Origin: Nonomuraea endophytica
GTDB lineage: Bacteria; Actinomycetota; Actinomycetes; Streptosporangiales; Streptosporangiaceae
NCBI RefSeq assembly: GCF_014203235.1
Contig: NZ_JACHIN010000003.1
Span: 612,154-676,153, forward strand
Length of the DNA: 64,000 nucleotides
Direction: 5' to 3'
The notes under the pieces were generated by a model that was given only the letters and a program-made list of their open reading frames with translations, was not told the origin of the DNA and searched no databases. Below are positions 56,098 to 64,000 of this stretch, piece by piece. Within the stretch, counting starts at the first letter, position 1, and each line of letters opens with the position of its first letter. The translations under genes and the position numbers were made by a program.

Positions 56098-56574
56098 TCA
56101 CCTTCCCGGAGGGCGGGCGCCTCCGGGGAGGTCGATCTGATACTTGATGAAACCCGGGTTGACGGCCACCTGGTCGTACAGGCGGCGGGCCGTGGTGTTG
56201 CCCTCCTGGGTGTGCCAGTAGACGCGGGCGCAGCCGTTGGCCCGCGCCCAGTCGGTGACCGCGGCGATCAGGGCCCGGCCCACGCCCTTGCCGCGTACGT
56301 CCTCGGCGGTGAAGAGGTCCTGCAGGTAGCAGAGGCCGGTGTCGGGGGCCGACGTGCTGCCGTGGACGAGGAAGTGGGTGATGCCGACCAGCCGTCCGCC
56401 GAGCCGGGCGCCGAGCGCGTGCAGCCGGGTGCCGGACTGGAACTCCTGCCACGCCCTGTCGTACATGCTCTGCGGCTCGGTGCGCCGGTAGAAGGCGATG
56501 TAGCCGCGGAACAGCTCCTCCCAGGCGTCGCGATCCGAGGGCAGCAACTTCTCCACGGTGACAGTGTTGACCAT
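56098..56574 (-). CDS. GNAT family N-acetyltransferase
   Basis: A 158-residue acetyltransferase. The acetyl-CoA binding region is LQDLFTAEDVRGKGVGRALIAAVTDWA (motif A, with RGKGVG, about residues 85-110), preceded by a beta strand with LVGITHFLVHG. Motif B follows (VYWHTQEGNTTARRLYDQVA). The substrate is unknown; similar proteins acetylate small amines or peptide N-termini. It stands alone on the minus strand between mutB and the kinase cluster. No strong ribosome site precedes the ATG. The 180 bp between mutB and this gene hold nothing I can name. Confidence 0.88.
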   Translation of the reverse strand: MVNTVTVEKLLPSDRDAWEELFRGYIAFYRRTEPQSMYDRAWQEFQSGTRLHALGARLGGRLVGITHFLVHGSTSAPDTGLCYLQDLFTAEDVRGKGVGRALIAAVTDWARANGCARVYWHTQEGNTTARRLYDQVAVNPGFIKYQIDLPGGARPPGR

Positions 56575-56640
56575 GCACCGAAACTTACGGACAAATCCGC
56601 AGGTGGGGCATGGCCACTCGCGGCCCTTACCCGCTGACCA

Positions 56641-58476
56641 CTATTCCTCGGGCCAGGGGGCGCCGTCGCAGGTGCTGAAGTTGAACGTCCGTGTCATGGC
56701 ATTGGGGGACAGCACCCGGAACTGCACCGTGTGCGCCCCGTCCGACCGGATGTGCGCATACCCGAGCACCAGCTTCGTCGGCGCCGTCGCCGCCGCCTTG
56801 CCCATGTCGCGGCCGTCCAGGATCCACCGGTACGTGAACGGCGTCTTCTTGCTCGCGCTCACGGTGGCCGCGATGTTCGACTGCCGGTAGCAGTCGCCGG
56901 TCCGCAGCCCCTCCGACCGCAGGCTCACCGACCCCACCCGCCCGGCGGGCGCGGCCGGCTTGGACGTCGTGGGCTTCTGCGTGGGCTCGTCCGTGGTGGG
57001 CTGCTCGTCCGCCGTGGGCTTGGTGTCCGCTGTGGGCTTGGCGTCCGGGGTTTCCCTGGTACGGCTCCGCGTCGCCGTTGGCTTTGGTGTCCGGGGCGGC
57101 TTGGCTGACTTCTGTGCCGTGGGCTTCACAGCCGGTTCCACGCTGCCGGCCGGAGGCGTACCCGTGGACGGCAGCCCGGGCGGCGTCTGGGCGACCGGCC
57201 ACGAGATACCGGTGACCAGCGCCGTGACCAGCCCCGACGTCACCACCACGGCTCCCGCCGCCGCCCCGGCAACCAGCAACGCCCGCCTCCACCCATCCCC
57301 ACCGTGCCCGCCGAGAGGTCCGCCGGGCCCGGACCCGCGCGGCCCTCGGTCGTCTCCGCCGTCTCCGCCGAGAGGTCCGCCGGGCCCGGACCCGCGCGGC
57401 CCTCGGTCGTCTCCGCCGTCTCCGCCGAGAGGTCCGCCGGGCCCGGACCCGCGCCGCTCTCGGTCGTTCCCGCCATCTCCGCCGACAGGCCCGCCGGACC
57501 CGCGCCGCCTCTGGCCGCCGCGCATCCCGTCGGGGGTGCCCGAACCGGAAGAGGGGTGCGGGCCTGTTCCCGGGAACGGGCTTCCTCCGGCCGGTCCCGG
57601 GGAGGGAGTTCCGTCGCTCGGCCCTGGGAAGGGCGTCTTGTCGCTCGGTCCTGGGAAGGGAGTTCTGTTGGCCGGTCCTGGGAAGGGGGAGCCGGGCCGT
57701 ACACCCGCTTCGGGAAGGATGTTGTCAGGAGGCGCGCCCGCGCCGATGAGCTGGAACAGGACCTCCTGCATCGTGGGGCGGGCGGCGGGGTTCTTGGCCA
57801 GGCAGCGGGTGACGATCGGGCGCAGGGGGCCGGTGAGGTCGCCGAGGTCCGGGTCGGCGTGCTGGATCCGGGTGATGACGGCCGGGAGGGAGTCGTTGCC
57901 GAAGGGCGGGCTGCCCGTGGCGGCGTACACCATGACGCCGGCCCACGCGAACACGTCGGTCGCCGGACCGACGCCCGCGCCCGCCAGTTGCTCGGGGGCC
58001 ATGTAGGCGGGGGTGCCGACGACGCTGCTGGTGACGGTCAGGGAGGCGCCGGAACGGGCGATGCCGAAGTCGATCACGCGGGGGCCGTCGCGGCCGAGCA
58101 GGACGTTGCCGGGCTTGAAGTCGCGATGGACCACGCCCGCGCGGTGGATGGCCGCGAGCGCGGTGGCGGTGGCCACGGCCAGACGTTGCAGCCCCGCCCC
58201 GCCGTGCCGCCCGGCCTCCGCCAGGGACGGCCCCTCCACGTACTCGGTCACGATGTACGGCCGGCCGCCGGTCGAGGCGTCCAGCACCTGCGCCACGCAG
58301 AACGGTTCCACCCGCCGCAGCGCCGCCACCTCCCTGGCCAGGCCGTCCCCGCCCTCGCGCAGCACCTTGACCGCGACCTTGGCGCCGTCCGGCGCCTGTC
58401 CGAGGTAGACCACGCCCTGGCCGCCCTCGCCGAGCTTCCTCACGATGCGGTACGGCCCCACGCTCGGCGGCGTCAC
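56641..58476 (-). CDS. Receptor-like Ser/Thr protein kinase (STPK D) with repeat-rich linker
   Basis: A 611-residue Hanks-type kinase, last of three tandem paralogues. The P-loop is LGEGGQGVVYLG, with Lys37, HRDFKPGN (117-124), and DFG at 136-138 (VIDFGIA). The linker has five short PFPGPxxxT units and then three and a half 19-residue Gly/Asp/Arg units. One membrane helix (about 415-440) follows, then a Lys/Thr/Pro stalk. The C-terminal outer domain (about 515-611: TYRWILDGRDMG, GAHTVQFRVLSP, FNFSTCDG) is shared with the other two. It has only VTPPS before the kinase core. The GTG at 58476 overlaps the stop of STPK C as GTGA. Confidence 0.9.
   Translation of the reverse strand: MTPPSVGPYRIVRKLGEGGQGVVYLGQAPDGAKVAVKVLREGGDGLAREVAALRRVEPFCVAQVLDASTGGRPYIVTEYVEGPSLAEAGRHGGAGLQRLAVATATALAAIHRAGVVHRDFKPGNVLLGRDGPRVIDFGIARSGASLTVTSSVVGTPAYMAPEQLAGAGVGPATDVFAWAGVMVYAATGSPPFGNDSLPAVITRIQHADPDLGDLTGPLRPIVTRCLAKNPAARPTMQEVLFQLIGAGAPPDNILPEAGVRPGSPFPGPANRTPFPGPSDKTPFPGPSDGTPSPGPAGGSPFPGTGPHPSSGSGTPDGMRGGQRRRGSGGPVGGDGGNDRERRGSGPGGPLGGDGGDDRGPRGSGPGGPLGGDGGDDRGPRGSGPGGPLGGHGGDGWRRALLVAGAAAGAVVVTSGLVTALVTGISWPVAQTPPGLPSTGTPPAGSVEPAVKPTAQKSAKPPRTPKPTATRSRTRETPDAKPTADTKPTADEQPTTDEPTQKPTTSKPAAPAGRVGSVSLRSEGLRTGDCYRQSNIAATVSASKKTPFTYRWILDGRDMGKAAATAPTKLVLGYAHIRSDGAHTVQFRVLSPNAMTRTFNFSTCDGAPWPEE
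57310..57500 (-). repeat. 57-bp tandem repeats in the STPK D linker
   Basis: Three nearly identical 57-bp units start at 57310, 57367 and 57424, with a decayed fourth from 57481. Each encodes 19 residues of the form GSGPGGPLGGDGGDDRGPR. The high identity at DNA level suggests recent expansion. Confidence 0.85.
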
Positions 58477-60320
58477 TGGCCCTCCATCGAGCAGACGCTG
58501 AACGGCAGCGACCTGGCCGCGCTGCCCGGCGCGGTGACCTTGAGGGTGACGTTGTGCCCGCCGGTCTTGAGCATGTACTGGTGCGCCAGGGCCGGAGCGG
58601 TGAACTCGCCCTTCGGCACCCACGTGCGGTTGCTGTGCTTGACCTGCCCGTCGACCACCCACGCGTAGCTGATCCACACCTCCGACCTGCTCGACTCCAG
58701 CGAGCCCGAGAACCCGACCGGCGGCATGTAGCAGCTCGCCGTATGGTCCTGGCCGGGGCCGCCGCGCAGGTCGATGCCGAGCACCCGGACCTTGGCGGCG
58801 GCCGGCGCGGGCTTCTTCGTGGTGCGCGTGGGAGCAGGGGTGGTGCGTTCGGGCGTGGGACTCTCCCGCGTCGGGGTGGGACTCTGGGGGGTGCGCTCGT
58901 TCGACGGCTTCGGCGTGGGGGTTCGCTTCGGGGTCTTCTTGGGGGTGGGTTTGCGGGTGGTCTTGCCGGGGCGCGGGGTCTTTCCGCCATTCGCGGTGGG
59001 TGTCGAGGTGTACGGCGCGGCGGCCGCCCACAGCCCCGAACCGCCGCCGAGCCAGGTCAGCCCCGACACCAGCCCACCGGCCACCACGACGGCCCCGGCC
59101 ACGGCCAGCGGCACCGCGAGCGCGGCCTTGACCGGCTTGCGGCGATGTACCCGATCGGTGACCTGATCCCGCCGCCCGCCAGGATCGGTAACCTGCCCAC
59201 CCTGACCATGTCCGGGCGCCGAACCCGCGCGATCCCATGCCGGACCTGCATGTCCTGGCGCCGAACCCGCCCGATCCCATGCCGAACCTGCGTGTCCGGG
59301 CGGCGAACCAGCGTGATCCCACGCCGGACCTGCCTGTCCTGGCGTCGGACCCGCGTGTCCGGGCGCTGATCTCGCCCGGCCGTGCGGTGAGCCCGCGTGA
59401 CCCGGCGTTGGGCCTGCGTGTCCGCCTGCCGGACCCGCGTATCCCTGTGCCGGGCTCTGGGGATCCGGGGCGGGGCGCTGGTCGCCGCCGAGGAGGCGTA
59501 ACAGGACCTCGCGCATCGGCGGCCGGGCGGCGGGGTCCTTGGCCAGGCAGTCGTACACGACGCCGCGCAACTGCCGGGGCAGGTCGCCGAGCTGGGGCTC
59601 GTTGTGCAGGATGCGGTTGATGATCGCGGGCAGCGTGTCACTGCCGAACGGCGGCGTCCCGGTGGCGGCGAACACGATCACCGACGCCCACGCGAACACA
59701 TCCGCCGCCGGCCCCACATCGTGCCCGGCCAGCTGCTCGGGCGCCATGTAGGCGGGCGTGCCCACGATCCCGCTGGTCGCGGTCGCCGCCGCGTCGGTCG
59801 CGCGGGCGATGCCGAAGTCGATGACCCTCGGCCCGCCCGGCCCGAGCAGTACGTTGGCGGGCTTGAAGTCGCGGTGCACCACACCGGCCTCGTGGATCGC
59901 CGCCAGCGCGGTGGCCGTGGCGACCGCGAGCCGCTGCAGGTCGGCGCCGCTGTGCCGCCCCGCCTCGTGCAGCGACGGCCCTTCCACATACTCGGTCACG
60001 ATGTACGGCCTGCCGTACCCCTGACCGGGCATGCCCTGACCCGGGCGGTACCGCCGGCCGGGACCCGGACCGCCGCCGAGGGAGGCGTCGAGGACCTGCG
60101 CGATGCAGAACGGTTCCACGCGGCGCGCGGCCGCGATCTCCTTGGCGAAGCGGTCGTCGCCGCCCAGCCCGTCGCGCAGCACCTTCACCGCGACTGGGGG
60201 CCCGTTGTCGGCCTGCCCGAGATACACGACGCCCTGACCGCCCTCGCCGAGCCTGCCAACCAGTCGGTAGGGACCTACGGTAGCGGGGTCGTCAGGACCG
60301 AGTGGCGCGATCGTGCCCAT
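58473..60320 (-). CDS. Receptor-like Ser/Thr protein kinase (STPK C)
   Basis: A 615-residue kinase, middle of the tandem set. The core shows LGEGGQGVVYLG, VAVKVLRDG, HRDFKPANV, VIDFGIA and MAPEQ. It has a Gly/Arg insertion (GGGPGPGRRYRPGQGMPGQG) between beta strands 4 and 5, absent from its neighbours. The linker is built of 7-residue Ala/Gly/His/Trp units such as PGHAGSAWDRAGSA. One membrane helix (about 405-427) and a Lys/Thr/Pro stalk follow. The outer domain (SYAWVVDGQVKHSNRTW, GGHNVTLKVTAP, LPFSVC) is like that of STPK D. The ATG directly follows the TAG of STPK B with no gap. Confidence 0.9.
   Translation of the reverse strand: MGTIAPLGPDDPATVGPYRLVGRLGEGGQGVVYLGQADNGPPVAVKVLRDGLGGDDRFAKEIAAARRVEPFCIAQVLDASLGGGPGPGRRYRPGQGMPGQGYGRPYIVTEYVEGPSLHEAGRHSGADLQRLAVATATALAAIHEAGVVHRDFKPANVLLGPGGPRVIDFGIARATDAAATATSGIVGTPAYMAPEQLAGHDVGPAADVFAWASVIVFAATGTPPFGSDTLPAIINRILHNEPQLGDLPRQLRGVVYDCLAKDPAARPPMREVLLRLLGGDQRPAPDPQSPAQGYAGPAGGHAGPTPGHAGSPHGRARSAPGHAGPTPGQAGPAWDHAGSPPGHAGSAWDRAGSAPGHAGPAWDRAGSAPGHGQGGQVTDPGGRRDQVTDRVHRRKPVKAALAVPLAVAGAVVVAGGLVSGLTWLGGGSGLWAAAAPYTSTPTANGGKTPRPGKTTRKPTPKKTPKRTPTPKPSNERTPQSPTPTRESPTPERTTPAPTRTTKKPAPAAAKVRVLGIDLRGGPGQDHTASCYMPPVGFSGSLESSRSEVWISYAWVVDGQVKHSNRTWVPKGEFTAPALAHQYMLKTGGHNVTLKVTAPGSAARSLPFSVCSMEGQ
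59195..59440 (-). repeat. 21-bp-period repeats in the STPK C linker
   Basis: About ten imperfect 21-bp units encode PGHAGxx and WDRAGSA-type heptapeptides. The units pair up into a 42-bp higher period in the middle of the stretch. Confidence 0.7.
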
Positions 60321-61733
60321 CTACTCCGTCCCCACCGGGCACACCTCGACCGCGATCGACTCGCGGGCCGTCACCGGCGAAGTGACGCGAAGGGTTACGG
60401 TGTGCCGTCCGGGGAGCGTGATGGCGGGCGGTGGTACGACGGCGCGGGTGCGGGCCTCGGTGATGTACGCCGTGCCGTGCCGCGCCACCTGGCCGTCCAC
60501 GATCCAGGCGTAGCGGAAGCGCACCGGCCAGCGGGTTCCCTCGACGAGGCCGCTGACCACGGTGTCGCCCACCTGGCAGTCGCGGGTCTGGGCGGTTCTG
60601 ACGCCTTGGGCGCGTACGTACAGGACCCGGATCGTGCCCACGTCCCGCGTGGAGGAGGCGCTGGGGGAGGGCGTGGTGGAGGAGCCGAGGGAGGGCGTGG
60701 TGAGGTCGCCCGGGGAGGGGGTGCCGGTCGCGCGCGGGTGGCGGACGCGGGTCTTGGTCGGCTTCGGGCTGGAGGAGGACGCCGAGGCGGGCGTCACCGT
60801 CGTCACCACCGGCCCGGCGTCGCGGCGCGGATCGGAGGTGAGCCAGACGATCGCCCCGGACAGGGCCAGCACCATCACCCCGGACACGCCGGCGATCAGC
60901 GCCCGCCGTACACCTCGACGGACGGGCGAACGGCCCGCCTTCGCGGCCGGGAGCGGCTGCTCACCACCCAGCAACTGCAGGACGACCTGCCGCATGGCGG
61001 GGCGGAGCGCAGGATCCTTGGCCAGACAGCCCTGCACGATCGCGCGCAACGGCTGCGGCAGATCGCCCAGCTCCGGCTCCTCGTGCAGGATCCGGTTGAT
61101 CACCTCGGGCAGCGCCCCGTCGCCGAACGGCGGCTTGCCCGTAGCGGCGAACACCACCGTCCCCGCCCACGAGAACACATCCGCCGCGCCCCCGGCGGCC
61201 TGCCCCGCCAGTTGCTCCGGCGCCATGTAAGCAGGCGTACCGGCCACACCACCCGCACTCGGCGTGTGGTCATCACCCGCCAGCCCGAAGTCGACCACCC
61301 TCGGCCCGCCCGGACCCAGCAGCACGTTGGCCGGCTTGAAGTCCCGATGAACCACGCCCGCCTGATGGATCGCCGCCAGCGCCGTGGCGGTCGCGTTGGC
61401 CAGCCGCTGGAGCTCGGCGCCCGCGTGCCGCCCCGCCCGCTGCAGGGGCGGCCCGTCCACATACTCACTCACGATGTACGGCCGGCCGGCGAACGAGGCG
61501 TCAAGCACCTGTGCCACGCCGAGTGGTTCCACGCGGCGGGCGGCGGCGATCTGCTCGGCGAGGCGGTCGTCCCCTGTCCGGCCTTCGCGCAGCACCTTGA
61601 CCGCGACCGGCACGCCGTTCCTGGCCTGGCCCAGATAGACCACGCCCTGACTGCCGGCGCCGAGCCGCCCAACCAGACGGTAGGGTCCCACCGCCGCCGG
61701 ATCGCCCTCGCGCAACGGTTCGACGTGCGGCAT
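60321..61733 (-). CDS. Receptor-like Ser/Thr protein kinase (STPK B)
   Basis: A 470-residue kinase, first gene of the three-kinase operon. The core is complete: LGAGSQGVVYLG, VAVKVLREG, HRDFKPANV, a slightly different DFG segment VVDFGLAGDDH, then GTPAYMAPEQ. The linker is short and has no repeats. One membrane helix (about 280-300) is followed by a Ser/Thr/Pro stalk. The outer domain (FRYAWIVDGQVARHG, GRHTVTLRVTSP, VEVCPVG) is shared with STPK C and D. Two cysteines frame the outer domain in all three, suggesting a disulfide. The signal sensed is unknown. Upstream lies the repeat island that must hold the operon promoter. Confidence 0.9.
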   Translation of the reverse strand: MPHVEPLREGDPAAVGPYRLVGRLGAGSQGVVYLGQARNGVPVAVKVLREGRTGDDRLAEQIAAARRVEPLGVAQVLDASFAGRPYIVSEYVDGPPLQRAGRHAGAELQRLANATATALAAIHQAGVVHRDFKPANVLLGPGGPRVVDFGLAGDDHTPSAGGVAGTPAYMAPEQLAGQAAGGAADVFSWAGTVVFAATGKPPFGDGALPEVINRILHEEPELGDLPQPLRAIVQGCLAKDPALRPAMRQVVLQLLGGEQPLPAAKAGRSPVRRGVRRALIAGVSGVMVLALSGAIVWLTSDPRRDAGPVVTTVTPASASSSSPKPTKTRVRHPRATGTPSPGDLTTPSLGSSTTPSPSASSTRDVGTIRVLYVRAQGVRTAQTRDCQVGDTVVSGLVEGTRWPVRFRYAWIVDGQVARHGTAYITEARTRAVVPPPAITLPGRHTVTLRVTSPVTARESIAVEVCPVGTE

Positions 61734-62545
61734 GAGGGGAGTGACTCCTGTGACGGCTGAGATGGATCTCCAGCACCCTAGCGCCTAGAGACACGATTTG
61801 TCGGAACTTAGTCCGATAAACACGTAAACACCCCCCACCACCAGCCCAAACACCCCACCATCCCAACCTGCCACCCCAAGAGCACCCCCCCGCGGCACCC
61901 TGATGACCCGAAGCAGCACCAACAACACACTCCGCAAGTCCGGCGACGCGTTCACCCCGCCCCGGGCAAAGCCCGTCCCCCGGCAGAGCCCCGCTTCCCG
62001 CAGAGCCGAGCCCGCAGGGCTGCGCCCCGCGGAGCCCTGCGGGCCGCGGACGGGGAGACCGGCCAGTGGGTCGCTCCGGGCCCTGGAGAGTCGCGTCTCC
62101 CGTAGAGCGGCGCTCCCGTAGAACTGCGTGCCCTGCCGAGCGGTATGCCCGCAGGGCGGCATGCCTGCGAGACCCCTGCGTGGTCCGCGCCACGCCGCTG
62201 GGCGGCATGCCTGCGAGACCGGTTCGTGGTTCGCGTCGCCCCGCTGGGCTGCGCGCCCGCTGGGCTGCGCGGCCCGCAGGGCGGCATGCCCCGTAGAGCT
62301 GCGCGTCCGCGAGACCGGGAGGCGCTTCGCGCCGCCCTCCGGCGAAGCGCCACGCCGCCGTGAAGCGCCGCGCCCCCACGGGGCGGCGTGACCGTGAGGG
62401 CGGTGGGTGGCTCACGTCGGGGTATTGCGGGCCGCGTCTCTGGAGGGTGGCGTGTCTGTGAGAGCGGTGTCCAGGGTGGTAAGCGGGGGCGGTGTGGGGT
62501 GTGTGGGGCTGGGTGGGGGTGGCGGGGAAACGTACGATCGGGGGC
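61734..62545. repeat. Non-coding GC-rich imperfect-repeat island between STPK B and meaB
   Basis: About 0.8 kb without a convincing gene. The first 200 bp next to STPK B are unusually C/A-rich. From about 61950 to 62400 short motifs recur: GCGGCATGCC at 62156, 62202 and 62281, with CTGCGAGACC following the first two and CCGCGAGACC near 62308. The inverted repeats include CCCGCAGGGCT/AGCCCTGCGGG (62011-62043) and GGCGCTTCGC/GCGAAGCGCC (62321-62351). All six frames there give low-complexity Arg/Ala/Gly protein, so coding is unlikely. The last 140 bp lead to meaB and are G-rich. The divergent promoters of the kinase operon and meaB must lie here. Confidence 0.65.
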
Positions 62546-63505
62546 ATGCGGTCGGTCGAGGACTATGTCGAGGGTGTGAAGGCCGGGTCCCGGACCTGGA
62601 TCGGGCGGGCGATCACGCTGGTGGAGTCCACGAAGAGTGACCATGCGCGCCTGGCGCAGGATGTGCTGGTCGCGCTGACCCCTCTCGCCGGGCGGACGTG
62701 GCGGGTTGGGGTGTCCGGGGTGCCGGGGGTTGGGAAATCTACCTTTATTGATGGGTTTGGGACTTTGCTCACCGGGCTGGGGCATCGGGTGGCCGTGTTG
62801 GCCGTTGATCCCTCCTCTACCCGGACGGGGGGCAGCATTCTGGGGGACAAGACGCGGATGGGGCGGCTGGCGGCTGATCCGCATGCCTACATTCGGCCTT
62901 CCCCCACCTCGGGCACGCTTGGGGGAGTGACCAAGGCGACCCGGGAGGCCATGGTCGTGGTGGAGGCGGCCGGGTACGACGTGGTGCTCGTCGAGACCGT
63001 CGGCGTCGGCCAGTCGGAGACCGCCGTCGCCGACATGGTGGACAGCTTTCTGCTGCTGAGCCTGGCGCGTACTGGGGACCAGCTCCAGGGGATCAAGAAA
63101 GGGGTGCTGGAGCTGGCTGACGTGATCGCCGTGAACAAGGCCGACGGGGAACACGAGATGGCCGCGCGCAAGGCGGCCAGGGAACTGGCCGGTGCGTTGC
63201 GCATGCTGCGCTCAGAAGGGCCGCCGCCTCCTGTCCTCACCTGCAGCGGACTGACCGGCGCCGGGCTGGAAGAGCTGTGGCAGCAGATCGGCGCCCACCG
63301 GGAACGTATGGACGTGGCGGCCAAGCGACGCGCCCAGCAGGTCCGGTGGACGTGGACGCTGGTCCAGGACCGCCTGTTGGCCGAACTGCACGGCAACCCC
63401 GAGGTGGCCGCGCTCACCAAGGAGGTCGAGCGCGAAGTACTGGCCGGCGAACTAACCCCCGCCCTGGCCGCCGACCGCCTCCTGGCCGCCTTCAAACGCC
63501 CCTGA
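62546..63505 (+). CDS. meaB: Methylmalonyl-CoA mutase-associated GTPase MeaB
   Basis: A 319-residue SIMIBI GTPase that loads and protects the adenosylcobalamin cofactor of methylmalonyl-CoA mutase. The P-loop is GVSGVPGVGKSTFID. Switch regions include AVDPSSTRTGGSILGDKTRM and the DxxG-like ETVGVGQSE, and base recognition is AVNKADGEHE. A C-terminal dimerisation arm follows (WTWTLVQDRLLAELHGNP). The ATG at 62546 follows a GGGGG box. The first third of the gene uses more A/T-ending codons than the rest. Normally it stands next to mutB; here the kinase cluster lies between them. Confidence 0.94.
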   Translation: MRSVEDYVEGVKAGSRTWIGRAITLVESTKSDHARLAQDVLVALTPLAGRTWRVGVSGVPGVGKSTFIDGFGTLLTGLGHRVAVLAVDPSSTRTGGSILGDKTRMGRLAADPHAYIRPSPTSGTLGGVTKATREAMVVVEAAGYDVVLVETVGVGQSETAVADMVDSFLLLSLARTGDQLQGIKKGVLELADVIAVNKADGEHEMAARKAARELAGALRMLRSEGPPPPVLTCSGLTGAGLEELWQQIGAHRERMDVAAKRRAQQVRWTWTLVQDRLLAELHGNPEVAALTKEVEREVLAGELTPALAADRLLAAFKRP

Positions 63506-63738
63506 CCGCCCCGCCGCCCCAACGGCAAGCCCAGGCCACCACATCAGGCCACACCCCAAACCGCCGCACACTCCCACGCACGCCACAGGCCCTCACCCGC
63601 CGCACGTTCCAGAGGTCCACTGCGCCGCGCAGTTCCGCATGTGCAGCGTGCCGGTTCGCGTGGCCGCGCGGTTCCCAAAGGCATGCCTCCGACTCCCGGG
63701 CGCGTGCATCCAACGCTCGAAGGCGCGACGGAAAACAA

Positions 63739-63752
63739 AACGACCGGTCGTT
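63739..63752. promoter_or_regulatory. TetR operator and promoter of the last gene
   Basis: The perfect palindrome AACGACCGGTCGTT, a classic TetR-type operator, is followed by TATATA (63756-63761), a possible -10 box, 9 bp before the ATG. Autorepression of a short-leader or leaderless transcript is likely. The rest of the 263-bp gap after meaB shows no gene or motif. Confidence 0.75.
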
Positions 63753-63769
63753 CGTATATAGTCGTGCCC

Positions 63770-64000
63770 ATGACCGATGGACGCAGGTTGCGTGGGCAGC
63801 GCAGCAGGGAGGCGATTCTCGAACGAACCGTCGCCCTCGCCTCCGTGGACGGGCTCAGCGGCCTCACCCTGGGGCGGCTCGCAGAAGAGTCCGGCATGAG
63901 CAAGTCGGGTTTCTTCGCGCACTGGCGTGACAAGGAACAACTCCAGCTGGACGCCGTCGACTGGGCCGCTCGCCAGTGGGTGGACCACATCGTCCGCCCC
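63770..64000 (+). CDS. TetR family regulator, 5' part only
   Basis: The first 77 residues of a TetR-type regulator, cut by the window end. The helix-turn-helix is clear: RLRGQRSREAILERTVALASVDG (two helices), then LTLGRLAEESGMSKSGFFAHWRDKEQLQ with the recognition helix SKSGFFAHW. The SKSGFFAHW pattern is typical of a TetR subgroup in which Phe replaces the usual Leu-Tyr. The ATG at 63770 lies 17 bp after the perfect palindrome AACGACCGGTCGTT, supporting autoregulation. The target gene is outside the window. Confidence 0.88.
   Translation, partial: MTDGRRLRGQRSREAILERTVALASVDGLSGLTLGRLAEESGMSKSGFFAHWRDKEQLQLDAVDWAARQWVDHIVRP

Noticed and set aside
58477..59322. Long N-terminal extension of the STPK D frame
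   Set aside because: It translates to repetitive Arg/Gly/His text overlapping STPK C in another frame. The kinase core and GTGA overlap place the start at 58476.
56641..61733. Possible CRISPR array from regularly spaced repeats
   Set aside because: The repeats are in frame inside kinase linkers and have no unique spacers of constant size. No cas genes are present.
61950..62400. Possible insertion sequence remnant
   Set aside because: No transposase fragment, no matched terminal inverted repeats and no target-site duplication could be seen.

Overview
The window is chromosomal DNA from a high-GC actinomycete. Third codon positions are almost all G or C, GTG starts are common, and many gene pairs overlap as GTGA or ATGA. 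The combination of an F420-type LLM oxidoreductase, DUF427 and DUF1850 proteins, many Ser/Thr kinases with Pro/Thr-rich linkers, and a DUF5925-like AAA ATPase suggests a Streptosporangiales organism (Nonomuraea-like). That placement is inference from gene style, not a database match. I see no rRNA, tRNA, CRISPR array, transposase or prophage.

Layout. 0-8.2 kb: tail of a quinone-oxidoreductase-like gene, a YibE/F membrane protein, a small HTH/membrane protein pair, and a 1520-aa secreted multidomain protein ending in a NucA/NucB-type nuclease domain, followed by an acidic, lysine-free partner gene. 8.3-16 kb: TetR/LLM oxidoreductase pair with two visible operators, PadR plus membrane protein, DUF427, a PAP2-like protein, LuxR, an anti-sigma-type ATPase, a HxGH nucleotidyltransferase, and a ThrRS reduced to catalytic and anticodon domains, preceded by what looks like a Thr-codon attenuator. 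16-24.4 kb: TAXI-type TRAP transporter, CorA, a secreted LVIVD-repeat protein, kynureninase and its IclR regulator. 24.4-36.3 kb: MFS/TetR pair, a C39-S9-M20 peptidase operon, an AA10 lytic polysaccharide monooxygenase, NAD formate dehydrogenase with LysR, and a TetR/FAD-monooxygenase pair.

36.4-44.1 kb is a nitrogen module. An Amt transporter with a GlnR-like site faces a urea transporter-urease operon (UT, ureA, CbiX-like, ureB, ureC, ureF, ureG, ureD). The operon has no ureE but encodes a CbiX-like protein with a histidine-rich tail. 44.2-52 kb: AAA ATPase, amidohydrolase, Ser/Thr kinase, CASTOR/POLLUX-type channel, mtnA and an amidase-like protein with a peptidoglycan-binding domain. 52-63.5 kb: methylmalonyl-CoA mutase mutA-mutB and its GTPase chaperone meaB on the plus strand, separated by a minus-strand GNAT gene, three paralogous receptor-type Ser/Thr kinases and an 0.8-kb GC-rich repeat island. 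The window ends in a TetR gene with a visible operator.

The strongest observations for follow-up are the leader-peptide attenuator of the editing-less ThrRS, the CbiX-like His-tailed protein inside a ureE-less urease operon, the RHS-like-headed NucA/NucB secreted protein, the twin GTTCCG-N5-CGGAAC sites flanking kynureninase, the natural His-to-Glu change in the Amt transporter, and two low-GC patches inside mutB.
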